NCBI GenBank assembly: GCA_016199935.1
Contig: JACQFS010000087.1
Span: 1-41,264 of the forward strand
Direction of reading: 5' to 3'
Length of the DNA: 41,264 bases
Source of the DNA: Verrucomicrobiota bacterium
GTDB lineage: Bacteria > Verrucomicrobiota > Verrucomicrobiia > Limisphaerales > JACQFS01
Below the pieces are notes generated by a model. It was not told the origin of the DNA. It was given only the letters and a program-made list of their open reading frames with translations, and did no database searches. Each line of letters begins with the position of its first letter. The stretch's first letter is position 1. The translations under genes and the position numbers were made by a program. Below, one piece after another: positions 32,887 to 41,264 of the stretch.

Positions 32887-33945
32887 ATGTCACGAATCCT
32901 TCCGGTCCTGCTGATCTGTTTCGGTTACGCGTGCGGCGCGGCGGAGCGCGAGCGCGTGATCGAGATCAAGCCCGGCGACGACGGCAAAACGCCGGTCGGT
33001 TTCCGCAGCGCGTTGACCGGCGTCGGCAAGCCGGGCCGCTGGGAAGTCGCGCTCGACGAGGCGCCGACTGCGTTTCCCTCCGTCACCGGCAACGCGCCCC
33101 CGACCTCGCAGCAGCGCGTGCTCGCGCAACTCGCGAGCGACCCGACGTCGGAACATTATCCGCTGCTCATCGCGGACAGCGAGAGCTTCGGCGACTTCAC
33201 GTTTACCGCCAAGGTGAAGGTCGTGAGCGGCACCGTCGAGCAGATGGGCGGGCTGGTGTTCCGGCTGCAGGACGAAAAAAATTATTACGCCATCCGCATC
33301 AACACGCTCAACGGCAACTTCCGTTTCTACAAAGTGGTCGGCGGCGAACGCACCGCGCCCGTCGGCCCCGAGCTGCCCATCGCCCGGGGCGTGTGGCACG
33401 AGATTGCCGTCACGTGCAAGGGCAACCAGATGCAGTTCTTCCTCGACGGCCGGGAGATCATGCCGGCGATCACCGACACCTCGTTCTCCGTCGGCCGTGT
33501 CGGGTTTTTCACGAAGGCCGACTCCGTCAGCTACTTCACGGGCGCGCGGGTTTCGTTCACGCAGCGCGAGAAGCTCGCCGAGTTTCTCGTCCGCGACACC
33601 CTCCAGCACCACGATCGCCTCAAGGGCCTCAAGATCATTTCCACCACCAGCACCAACACGGCCGCGCACGTCGTCGCCGCGAGCAATCCCGCCGACATCG
33701 GCAAGCCCGCCGCCGACGAACAGAAGCGCTGCCTCCAGGACGGCTCGGTCTTCTACTACAAGGACGGCAAGATCGCCCTGGTGACCATGCCGCTCCACGA
33801 TCGCAACGGCGACGTGGTGGCCGCCGTGCAACTCGCGATGGAATCCTTTCCGGGTCAGACGCAGAACAACGCCGTCGGCCGCGCCCTGCTGGTCGTCCGC
33901 GAAATGGAAACCCGCGTCCCCGCGCAGAAGGAACTGGTCGAGTAG
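32887..33945 (+). CDS. Secreted laminin-G-like protein with possible Cache domain
   Basis: Protein of 352 residues from ATG 32887, with a signal peptide (MSRILPVLLICFGYACGAA). The frame is open earlier, but this start opens the signal. Residues about 85-230 form a concanavalin/laminin-G-like jelly roll (YPLLIADSESFGDFTFTAKV, GLVFRLQDEKNYYAIRIN, GVWHEIAVTCKGNQMQFFLDG, VGRVGFFTKADSVSYF), related in style to DUF1080 proteins. After it, about 240-345 resembles a Cache/PAS sensor: SNPADIGKPAADEQKR, SVFYYKDGKIALVTMPLHDRNGDVVAAVQLA. No transmembrane helix or output domain follows. It lies 48 bases after parC and may share its transcript. It might be a periplasmic ligand-binding protein. Function unknown. 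Confidence 0.75.
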   Translation: MSRILPVLLICFGYACGAAERERVIEIKPGDDGKTPVGFRSALTGVGKPGRWEVALDEAPTAFPSVTGNAPPTSQQRVLAQLASDPTSEHYPLLIADSESFGDFTFTAKVKVVSGTVEQMGGLVFRLQDEKNYYAIRINTLNGNFRFYKVVGGERTAPVGPELPIARGVWHEIAVTCKGNQMQFFLDGREIMPAITDTSFSVGRVGFFTKADSVSYFTGARVSFTQREKLAEFLVRDTLQHHDRLKGLKIISTTSTNTAAHVVAASNPADIGKPAADEQKRCLQDGSVFYYKDGKIALVTMPLHDRNGDVVAAVQLAMESFPGQTQNNAVGRALLVVREMETRVPAQKELVE

Positions 33946-34125
33946 TCCACGCCGCGGCCGGTGCCGCTCCGCATTTGGGACAGCCGCGCCTTGAATCGGA
34001 ACTGGCGTCGCCGCGCACACCGCCCGACCGCGCCTCACCGGCATCGCACCGCTTGATTTTCCCCCGCATCGCCACGAGTTTGCGTCGTGAACCCAGTCTG
34101 GCAACGCCCCTGCTCCGTTGAGGGC

Positions 34126-34686
34126 ATGAAAGAAGCCATCTTCTTCGAGCGGGACGGCGTGTTGAACGAGGTCGAAGTCGTGCGCGGCCAGCAGATCGTG
34201 CCGCGGTCCTTCGACGAGTTTAAGATCGCTCCCGGCGCGGCCGCGGCGCTCCAACGGCTCAAGGATGCCGGCTTCCTCCTCCTCGTCGTCACGAACCAGC
34301 CCGGCGTCTCGCGCGGCTACCTGCCCCGTCGCGAACTGGACCTCATGCACACCATTCTCCGCCGCAAGTTGCCGGTGGATGATCTCTTCCTCTGCGCGCA
34401 TGACGAGATGGATCACTGCACGTGCCGCAAACCCGAGGCGGGCCTGCTCACCGAGGCGGCGTTCAAGCATCACCTGAGCCTCGAACACAGCTTCGTGGTG
34501 AGTGACAAATGGCAGGACGCGCAGGCCGCCCAAAACGCCGGCTGCACTTCCCTCCTCCTCAAGTCCCCGTGGAACGGCAAGGGCCATCACGACTTCATCG
34601 TCGCCGATCTCAACACCGCCGTGGACAAAATCCTGGCGCTGCGCGGCCACTTCTCCTACGGCCCCGCCGCCTGGCGCGTGGCGTAG
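34126..34686 (+). CDS. GmhB-like HAD-IIIA phosphatase with altered nucleophile
   Basis: HAD superfamily protein of 186 residues from ATG 34126 (a GTG at 34087 in frame adds 13). It resembles D-glycero-D-manno-heptose-1,7-bisphosphate phosphatase. Motif II is VVTNQPGV, the lysine block is CRKPEAG, and the zinc loop is CAHDEMDHCTCRKP (Cys, His, Cys, Cys), as in GmhB. Motif IV reads VVSDKWQDAQAAQNAG. Motif I, normally DxDG, reads FFERDGVLN: Glu8 replaces the aspartate that forms the phosphoenzyme, while the second Asp (10) is kept. This may lower or abolish activity. No other heptose or LPS gene is adjacent. It lies before grpE but is separated from it by 185 bases of repeats. Confidence 0.85.
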   Translation: MKEAIFFERDGVLNEVEVVRGQQIVPRSFDEFKIAPGAAAALQRLKDAGFLLLVVTNQPGVSRGYLPRRELDLMHTILRRKLPVDDLFLCAHDEMDHCTCRKPEAGLLTEAAFKHHLSLEHSFVVSDKWQDAQAAQNAGCTSLLLKSPWNGKGHHDFIVADLNTAVDKILALRGHFSYGPAAWRVA

Positions 34687-34692
34687 CGCGAG

Positions 34693-34814
34693 AGCTCAAG
34701 ACTCAAAAGTCAAAAGAAGTTCCAAACTTCAAAACGAAAGCTCCAATCGGCCGCCGGCCCCTGGAGCTTTGTCATTGGTGCTTCCCTTAACCTTTGAACT
34801 TTGAGCTTTGAGCT
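34693..34814. repeat. Low-complexity inverted repeat before grpE
   Basis: AGCTCAA/TTGAGCT-type units form arms 34693-34714 and 34793-34814 (18 of 22 complementary). An inner perfect pair AAAGCTCCA (34737-34745) and TGGAGCTTT (34762-34770) lies between. The gap of 185 bases contains no gene. Confidence 0.65.
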
Positions 34815-34871
34815 TCGCCGTTGCGTTGTGTAATTTCCCGCTCCCCGCACCACGGGGATTTTGCCGGAAAC

Positions 34872-35417
34872 ATGAGCAACGAAACTGAAAACCAATCCGC
34901 CGCCCCCGCCGAAGCCGCGCCGTGCGCCACCGAACCGCTCACGCCGGAGGAAATCACGGAGCTGCAGGCGCAGGCCGCCAAGGCTGACGAGCACCGCGAC
35001 CGCCACCTCCGCCTCGCCGCGGATTTTGAGAATTTCAAAAAGCGCGCCGCCCGCGAACGCGACGAGGCTGTGCGTCTCGGCGTCGAGCGTGTCGTGACTC
35101 GGCTGCTCCCGCTCGCCGACAATTTCGAGATGGCCATGCTCGCCGCCAACGCGGCCGGCGCGGCCCCCGACTCGCTCAAGGCCGGTGTGGCGATGATCCA
35201 GTCGCAACTCAAGGCCGTGCTCGGTGAGTTCGGCATCGAGGAAGTGGACGCGCAGGGAAAAACTTTCGACCCGTCGCTGCACGAAGCCGTGTCGCAACTG
35301 GAAACCGCCGACGCGCCCGAAGGCCAGGTGGTGCAGCAGCTCCGCAAGGGCTACCGCCTGCGCGAGCGCTTGCTGCGCCCCGCGTCGGTCGTCGTCGCCA
35401 AAAAGCCGGCGGCCTAA
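34872..35417 (+). CDS. grpE: Nucleotide exchange factor GrpE
   Basis: Co-chaperone that promotes ADP release from DnaK. The 181-residue protein starts at ATG 34872. It has an acidic, Ala-rich N-terminal tail, a long helix with DRHLRLAADFENFKKRAARERDEA, the middle RLLPLADNFEMAM, and the C-terminal beta-wing region with FDPSLHEAVSQLE and GQVVQQLRKGYRLRERLLRPA. These are the standard signature segments. It is followed after 36 bases by dnaJ, so the two are co-transcribed, while dnaK is not in the window. No CIRCE-type inverted repeat was seen upstream in the gap, so heat-shock control is not evident. The start was chosen because MSNETENQS begins the tail; upstream in-frame residues come from repeat DNA. 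Confidence 0.95.
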   Translation: MSNETENQSAAPAEAAPCATEPLTPEEITELQAQAAKADEHRDRHLRLAADFENFKKRAARERDEAVRLGVERVVTRLLPLADNFEMAMLAANAAGAAPDSLKAGVAMIQSQLKAVLGEFGIEEVDAQGKTFDPSLHEAVSQLETADAPEGQVVQQLRKGYRLRERLLRPASVVVAKKPAA

Positions 35418-35424
35418 ACTTCGG

Positions 35425-35446
35425 CTCAACTCTCAACTCTCAACCC
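35425..35446. repeat. AACTCTCAACTCTCAACC repeat between grpE and dnaJ
   Basis: Three CTCAA units in tandem, immediately before dnaJ. The last 20 bases are identical to part of 22283-22311 in gluQ. The region contributes the pyrimidine/A-rich dnaJ leader. Confidence 0.75.
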
Positions 35447-35453
35447 GCCCGCG

Positions 35454-36611
35454 ATGGCCAAGCGCGATTACTACGAAGTCCTCGGCGTCGGACGCACCTC
35501 GACCGACGACGACCTCAAGAAGGCCTACCGCAAGCTGGCCGTGAAGTTTCACCCGGACAAAAACCCGGGCGACAAGCACGCCGAGGAAAAATTCAAGGAA
35601 CTCAGCGAGGCCTACGAGGCGTTGAGCGATCCGCAGAAGCGTGCCGCCTACGACCAATACGGCCACGGCGCGTTCGATCCCCGCGCCCGCGCGCGCAGCG
35701 GCGGCTTCAGCAGCGGCGGCGGCTTTCACGACCCGTTCGAGGTATTTCGCGAAGTCTTCGGTGGAGGAGGTGGCGGGGGCGGCGGGAGCATTTTCGATGA
35801 ACTGTTCGGCGGCGGCCGGCAGGACCCGACCGGTCCCGAGCGCGGAGCGGATTTGCGCTACGACTTGGAGATCGCTTTCGACGAGGCCGTGCTCGGTTGC
35901 GAGAAGGAGGTTTCCGTTTCCAAACTCGACGGCTGCGAAAAATGCCACGGCACCGGCGCGGAACACGGCTCCGGCACCAAGCTGTGCCAGACGTGCGGCG
36001 GACGCGGACGCGTGGTGATGTCGCGCGGCATCTTCAGCATCCAGCAGACTTGTCCGCGTTGCGAAGGCGGCGGGCGCGTGATCGAGAAGCCGTGCAAGGA
36101 ATGCAAGGGCGCCGGCCGCAAGGAACGCGCGTCGAAAATCAAAATCAAAATCCCCCCCGGCGTGGACAACGGCATCCGCCTCCGCTCGGCCGGCAACGGC
36201 GAGGGCGGCGTGCGCGGCGGCTCACCCGGCGACCTCCACGTCGTGCTGCACGTAAAGGAGCACGAGATTTTCGAGCGCGAGGGTGACGATCTCCATTGCG
36301 AGGTGCCCATTTCCTTTGTGCAGGCCGCGCTCGGCGCCGAGATCGAAGTCCCGACGATGGCCGGTCCCGCGCGGATCGAGATTCCAGCCGGCACGCAGGG
36401 CGGTGCGCGGTTCCGCCTCAAGGCCAAGGGCGTGAAAAATGTCCAGGGCCACGGCACCGGCGACCTGATCGTCCACGCCACCGTCGAGGTGCCGACGCAT
36501 CTGAACGCGGAGCAAAAGGCGAAGCTCGCCGAGTTCGGCGCGTCGTGCGACGAGAACGTGAACCCGGTGAGCAAGAGTTTCTTCGCGCGCGCGAAAAATC
36601 TTTTCCGCTGA
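35454..36611 (+). CDS. dnaJ: Chaperone protein DnaJ
   Basis: Hsp40 co-chaperone that stimulates the DnaK ATPase and hands over unfolded proteins. The 385-residue protein has all type I parts: the J domain with HPD at 33-35 ([10 protein letters not shown]), a glycine-rich linker (about 82-123, including a run of eight or nine Gly), four zinc-binding CxxCxGxG motifs (161-168, 178-185, 200-207, 214-221; the third reads CPRCEGGG), and a C-terminal substrate domain ending in a Lys/Arg-rich tail. It lies 36 bases after grpE and probably shares its promoter. A CTCAACTC repeat occupies the space just before its ATG. The start [12 protein letters not shown] is standard. No dnaK is present here. Confidence 0.97.
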   Translation: MAKRDYYEVLGVGRTSTDDDLKKAYRKLAVKFHPDKNPGDKHAEEKFKELSEAYEALSDPQKRAAYDQYGHGAFDPRARARSGGFSSGGGFHDPFEVFREVFGGGGGGGGGSIFDELFGGGRQDPTGPERGADLRYDLEIAFDEAVLGCEKEVSVSKLDGCEKCHGTGAEHGSGTKLCQTCGGRGRVVMSRGIFSIQQTCPRCEGGGRVIEKPCKECKGAGRKERASKIKIKIPPGVDNGIRLRSAGNGEGGVRGGSPGDLHVVLHVKEHEIFEREGDDLHCEVPISFVQAALGAEIEVPTMAGPARIEIPAGTQGGARFRLKAKGVKNVQGHGTGDLIVHATVEVPTHLNAEQKAKLAEFGASCDENVNPVSKSFFARAKNLFR

Positions 36612-36655
36612 ACGGAGCGCGCCGGTCACCACCGCGTCTCTGTCTTAACCGCTCA

Positions 36656-37719
36656 TTACGCCTTCACGGCCCAGCGCAACTTCGCGCTCGAGGCCCGCGG
36701 GTTCGCGTGGAGTTCCTCGGCGCTCGCGCGCGTCACTTCCTCGGAGATCACGGAGTAAATTCCGCCGAGCCGGCCGGCTTGAAACGCCTTCTTCACGCGC
36801 CGGTCCTCGCCGGAATGAAACGTGAGGATCGCCACGCGCCCGCCGGCATTCAGGCACACGGGGAGGTTTCGGAGCAGCGCGTCGAGCACGCCGAACTCGT
36901 CGTTCACCGCGATGCGCAGCGCCTGGAACACACGGCGCACCGGCGCGTCGCCCTCCTGCTCGCGGACCTGTTTCGGCAAGGTTTTCAACGCAACGCGGAT
37001 GATCGCCGCCAACTCCGTGGTCGTCGGAATCGGCCGACGCGATTTGGACTCCGCGATGGCGTGCGCGAGGAGCGCGGCGTGGGGCTCGTCGGAATTTTCC
37101 ACGAGCAGTTCGCGCAACTTCTCCTCGCCGAGTTTCGCGAGCAGCGCGGCCGCGGGCTGCCCGCGCTCCGGGTTCATCCGCAAATCGAGCGGGCCGCCAA
37201 ACTTGTAAGTAAAACCGCGCGCCGGATTATCCATCTGCATCGAGGAGAGCCCGAGGTCGGCCAGCACGAGGTCAACGCCCGCGAGTTCTTCGGCCGTGAG
37301 AACTTGCTGGAGCCCGGCGAAGTTTGTCCGGCGCATCTGAAAAACTTCCGGGCCGAAGCCCAGCTCCCGCAGCCGCGCCTCGGTCTTGGGCAGCTCAATC
37401 GGGTCTGCGTCGAGGCCGATGAGCCGGCCGCCGGGCGCGAGCGCGCGCAGTAACTCGGCGGCGTGCCCGCCGTAGCCGAGCGTGCAATCCACCGCCACCT
37501 CGCCGGGCTTGGGCGCGAGGGCGGCGAGAATTTCCGCGACCATGATGGGCCGGTGCGTGCCGGCGGGCGTCTTGCCGCTGGCGATGACCTTCGCCACGTC
37601 GTCCGCGTATTTCTCCGGGTTGTGTTCCTTGTATTTCTCCTCGAAGCGGCGCGGGTTCTGGCCCGCGTAACGCTTCCGTCGTGGCGGTCTCGGTGCGGAC
37701 GGGATGGGTGAAATTTCGC

Positions 37720-37723
<4 letters not shown>
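36656..37723 (-). CDS. rsmH: 16S rRNA m4C1402 methyltransferase RsmH
   Basis: SAM-dependent N4-methylation of cytidine 1402 in the ribosomal decoding site. The 355-residue protein starts at ATG 37723. Signature elements are the SAM loop DCTLGYGGHA (79-88), LADLGLSSMQMDNPARGF, and the C-terminal FHSGEDRRVKKAF. A basic N-terminal extension of about 55 residues (PPRRKRYAGQNPRRFEEK) precedes the usual HxPVM-like GTHRPIMVAE start. In many bacteria rsmH sits in the dcw cell-division cluster with ftsL and ftsI. Here it is the last gene of a minus-strand operon after an exported protein of unknown function, whose stop codon overlaps its ATG (ATGA). This implies translational coupling. Confidence 0.95.
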
Positions 37724-39483
<1,760 letters not shown>

Positions 39484-39508
39484 AACCTTCCGACTGCCCG
39501 GAGCGAAC

Positions 39509-40294
39509 TCAGTCGAGCGTGACGCGCAGGCCGTCCCACGCGAAGTGGACGCCCGGCGGCAGCTCGGCCTGCGCGATGTCGTGGTCATAATCATGAGTGA
39601 GATGGGTGAAATACGTCGTGTTCGCGTCGATGCGCCGGGCCGTCGTGAGCGCCTCATCGAGGCACATGTGCGTCGGGTGCGGAGCATAACGCAGCGCGTC
39701 GAGCACGCAAACCTCCACGCCGCGCACGGCGTCGCACACTTCGACGGGCACCTCCTGGCAATCGCTCAAATACGCCAGCCGTTTTTTCCCGCCCTGCGTG
39801 AAAAGAAAACCGAGCGACTTGATGCGCCCGTGCGGCAGCGCGAAGGGGGTCACTTTCAAATCGCCGATCGCAAACTCGCCGGCGATGAGCCGTTGCTCGG
39901 GCATGAAATAACCCTTCGGCCACGGTCCGTCGTGGAACGCGTAGAGGAACACGCGCTTGAGATGCGCCATCGTCTCCGCGTCCGCGTAGATCGGCAGCGG
40001 GGTGTGACCGCGCAGCGTGCAGAAGCGGCGGCAGTCGTCCAGACCCATGATGTGGTCCGCGTGCGCGTGCGTGAAGAGCACGGCGTCGAGCCAGTTGATT
40101 TTCTCGCGCAGGCACTGGAGGCGGAACTCCGGGGTGGTGTCCACCACGAGCTTCACCTGCGGCGTGGCGACGTAAACGGACGGGCGCGTGCGGTGGTTCT
40201 TGGGGTTCGCCAGGAACGCGGGCGGGTATTCCTCTCCAATCATCGGCACGCCCTGCGACGTGCCCGAGCCGAGAAATAAAAGTGTGAAGGACAT
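39509..40294 (-). CDS. MBL-fold metallohydrolase, PhnP-like
   Basis: Metallo-beta-lactamase-fold phosphodiesterase of 261 residues, resembling the PhnP family, which opens cyclic ribose phosphates or acts on other cyclic phosphodiesters. The metal site has [13 protein letters not shown] with His76, His78, Asp80 and His81, then later His133-like and SDC (Asp) and HDYDHD blocks. The opening [14 protein letters not shown] matches PhnP, but the cluster of structural zinc cysteines that usually follows is replaced by [13 protein letters not shown]; the RTRPSVYV strand remains. The start is ATG 40294. It is the first gene of the minus-strand operon with TIGR03790 and rsmH, and diverges from recN. 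Exact substrate unknown. Confidence 0.85.
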   Translation of the reverse strand: MSFTLLFLGSGTSQGVPMIGEEYPPAFLANPKNHRTRPSVYVATPQVKLVVDTTPEFRLQCLREKINWLDAVLFTHAHADHIMGLDDCRRFCTLRGHTPLPIYADAETMAHLKRVFLYAFHDGPWPKGYFMPEQRLIAGEFAIGDLKVTPFALPHGRIKSLGFLFTQGGKKRLAYLSDCQEVPVEVCDAVRGVEVCVLDALRYAPHPTHMCLDEALTTARRIDANTTYFTHLTHDYDHDIAQAELPPGVHFAWDGLRVTLD

Positions 40295-40382
40295 CAGCGT
40301 CAGCCGCGGCCAACCGGCGCGCAGCAGAATTCTTTTGCGGCAAGCTAGCAGAGCCGGCAAATTCGCCGCCAACGAAATCGCA
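40295..40382. promoter_or_regulatory. Divergent intergenic region between MBL-fold gene and recN
   Basis: This 88-base space must carry both divergent promoters. A TTTTGCGGCAAGCTAGCAGA stretch (about 40333-40352) is the only AT-richer part. No LexA-like (SOS) palindrome was recognised, although recN is SOS-controlled in some bacteria. Confidence 0.35.
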
Positions 40383-41264
40383 ATGCTCGCCACGCTGCGC
40401 ATCAAAAACCTCGCCCTCGTCAGCGACCTCACGCTGGAGCTCGAACCCGGCTTCATCGCCATCTCCGGCGAGACCGGCGCGGGCAAGTCCATCATCATCG
40501 GCGCGCTCAACCTCGTCCTCGGCGAACGCGCCGACCGCACGCTCATCCGCGCCGGCTGCGACGGTTGTTCGGTCGAGGCGGTGTTCGATGTGGCGAAACT
40601 GCGCGCGCCGCTGAAAAATTTTCTCGAAGAGAACGGTCTCGAACCGTGCGAGGAAAACCAGCTCGTGCTCAAGCGCACCTTCACCGCCGCGGGAACCAAC
40701 CGCCAGTTCATCAACGGCTCGCCCACCACGCTCGCCACGTTGGCACAACTCGGCGAGGGGCTCGTGGACATGCACGGCCCGCACGATCATCAGTCGCTCC
40801 TGCACGCCGCGAAGCAGCTCGCGATTCTCGATGCCTTCGGCGGCCTGCTGCCGCAGCGCGAAAAATTTGCCGAACTCGTCCGCCGCCGCGCCGCGCTTGA
40901 AGCGGAGAAGGCCGCGCTCATCGTGGACGAGCTGACCTACGCGCAGCAGCTCGACCTTCTCCGTTTTCAGGTGAATGAAATCGCCGGCGCCAAACTCCAG
41001 CCGGGCGAGGACGAACTCGTCGAGGCCGAGCACGCGCGAGCCAGCAACGCAGCGAAGTTGCTTCAGCTTTGCCAGACCGCCCTCGGCGTGCTGAGCGAGG
41101 ACGAGAACTCGTTGCTCACGCAGGCGGGCGCGGTCGGTCGGCAGTTGCACGAGTTGCAGCGCGTGGACGCCTCTGCCGCGAGTCTCACCGCGATCCACGA
41201 GCAGGCTGTTGCCTCGCTCCACGAACTCCAGGTTGCGCTCTCGCACTACGCCGACCGCGTGGAC
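40383..41264 (+). CDS. recN: DNA repair protein RecN, 3' end missing
   Basis: SMC-like ATPase used in double-strand break repair. The first 294 codons are present, beginning [20 protein letters not shown], a standard RecN opening. Walker A is GETGAGKS (29-36), followed by [17 protein letters not shown]. The block [15 protein letters not shown] near residue 130 is the RecN form of the Q-rich motif. From about residue 160 the sequence turns into a Lys/Ala/Glu/Leu-rich coiled coil, which continues to the window end. The ABC signature and Walker B must lie beyond. The usual length is about 550-570 residues, so about half is seen. It is divergent from the MBL-fold gene. The ATG at 40383 has no Shine-Dalgarno site. 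Confidence 0.95.
   Translation, partial: MLATLRIKNLALVSDLTLELEPGFIAISGETGAGKSIIIGALNLVLGERADRTLIRAGCDGCSVEAVFDVAKLRAPLKNFLEENGLEPCEENQLVLKRTFTAAGTNRQFINGSPTTLATLAQLGEGLVDMHGPHDHQSLLHAAKQLAILDAFGGLLPQREKFAELVRRRAALEAEKAALIVDELTYAQQLDLLRFQVNEIAGAKLQPGEDELVEAEHARASNAAKLLQLCQTALGVLSEDENSLLTQAGAVGRQLHELQRVDASAASLTAIHEQAVASLHELQVALSHYADRVD

Overview
This looks like chromosomal DNA of a high-GC member of the Verrucomicrobiota, perhaps the Limisphaerales/Pedosphaerales side of the phylum; the lineage is inferred, not proven. The reasons are a set of families typical of the PVC group (a PVC-type beta-propeller/heme pair, DUF1501 with DUF1800, ThuA-domain and DUF1080 proteins, a TIGR03790-type protein), many small palindromic repeats between genes, and start codons preceded by A/C-rich or pyrimidine-rich leaders rather than Shine-Dalgarno sequences. 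No rRNA, tRNA, CRISPR array, phage or transposase gene was recognised.

Left part (1-13994, all on the plus strand): the end of an M3 metallopeptidase, a rhomboid protease, then a carbohydrate-related stretch. That stretch holds a ketose-3-epimerase-like TIM barrel, a secreted sialate O-acetylesterase-like protein, a cupin, a DUF1080 (3-keto-glycoside hydrolase family) protein, two secreted ThuA proteins, a serine/threonine dehydratase, a giant ThuA-NPCBM-propeller-HEAT protein and a separate secreted monoheme cytochrome. Together they suggest periplasmic oxidation and breakdown of sugars through keto intermediates, with electrons passed to a cytochrome. This is an inference from co-location.

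Middle part (13998-24490): a minus-strand translationally coupled operon (four-helix membrane protein, Tat-signal DUF1800, DUF1501), ketopantoate reductase, HU, a divergent Ser/Thr kinase, N-carbamoylputrescine amidase, an RmlD-like reductase, glutamyl-Q tRNA(Asp) synthetase, and two tandem-duplicated, membrane-anchored proteins of unknown function.

Right part (24636-41264): isocitrate dehydrogenase, a type IIA topoisomerase pair of ParE/ParC type split by a TPR-like lipoprotein and an unusual aldehyde dehydrogenase, a laminin-G-like protein with a possible Cache domain, a GmhB-like HAD protein with an altered nucleophile, grpE-dnaJ, a minus-strand MBL-fold / TIGR03790 / rsmH operon, and the start of recN.

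The most unusual layer is the repeats. At least seven families of short palindromic or low-complexity repeats occupy the intergenic spaces. One family exists in two versions whose differences are exactly base-pair compensating. Three genes (panE, gluQ, the TIGR03790 gene) appear to carry repeat-derived segments inside the reading frame.
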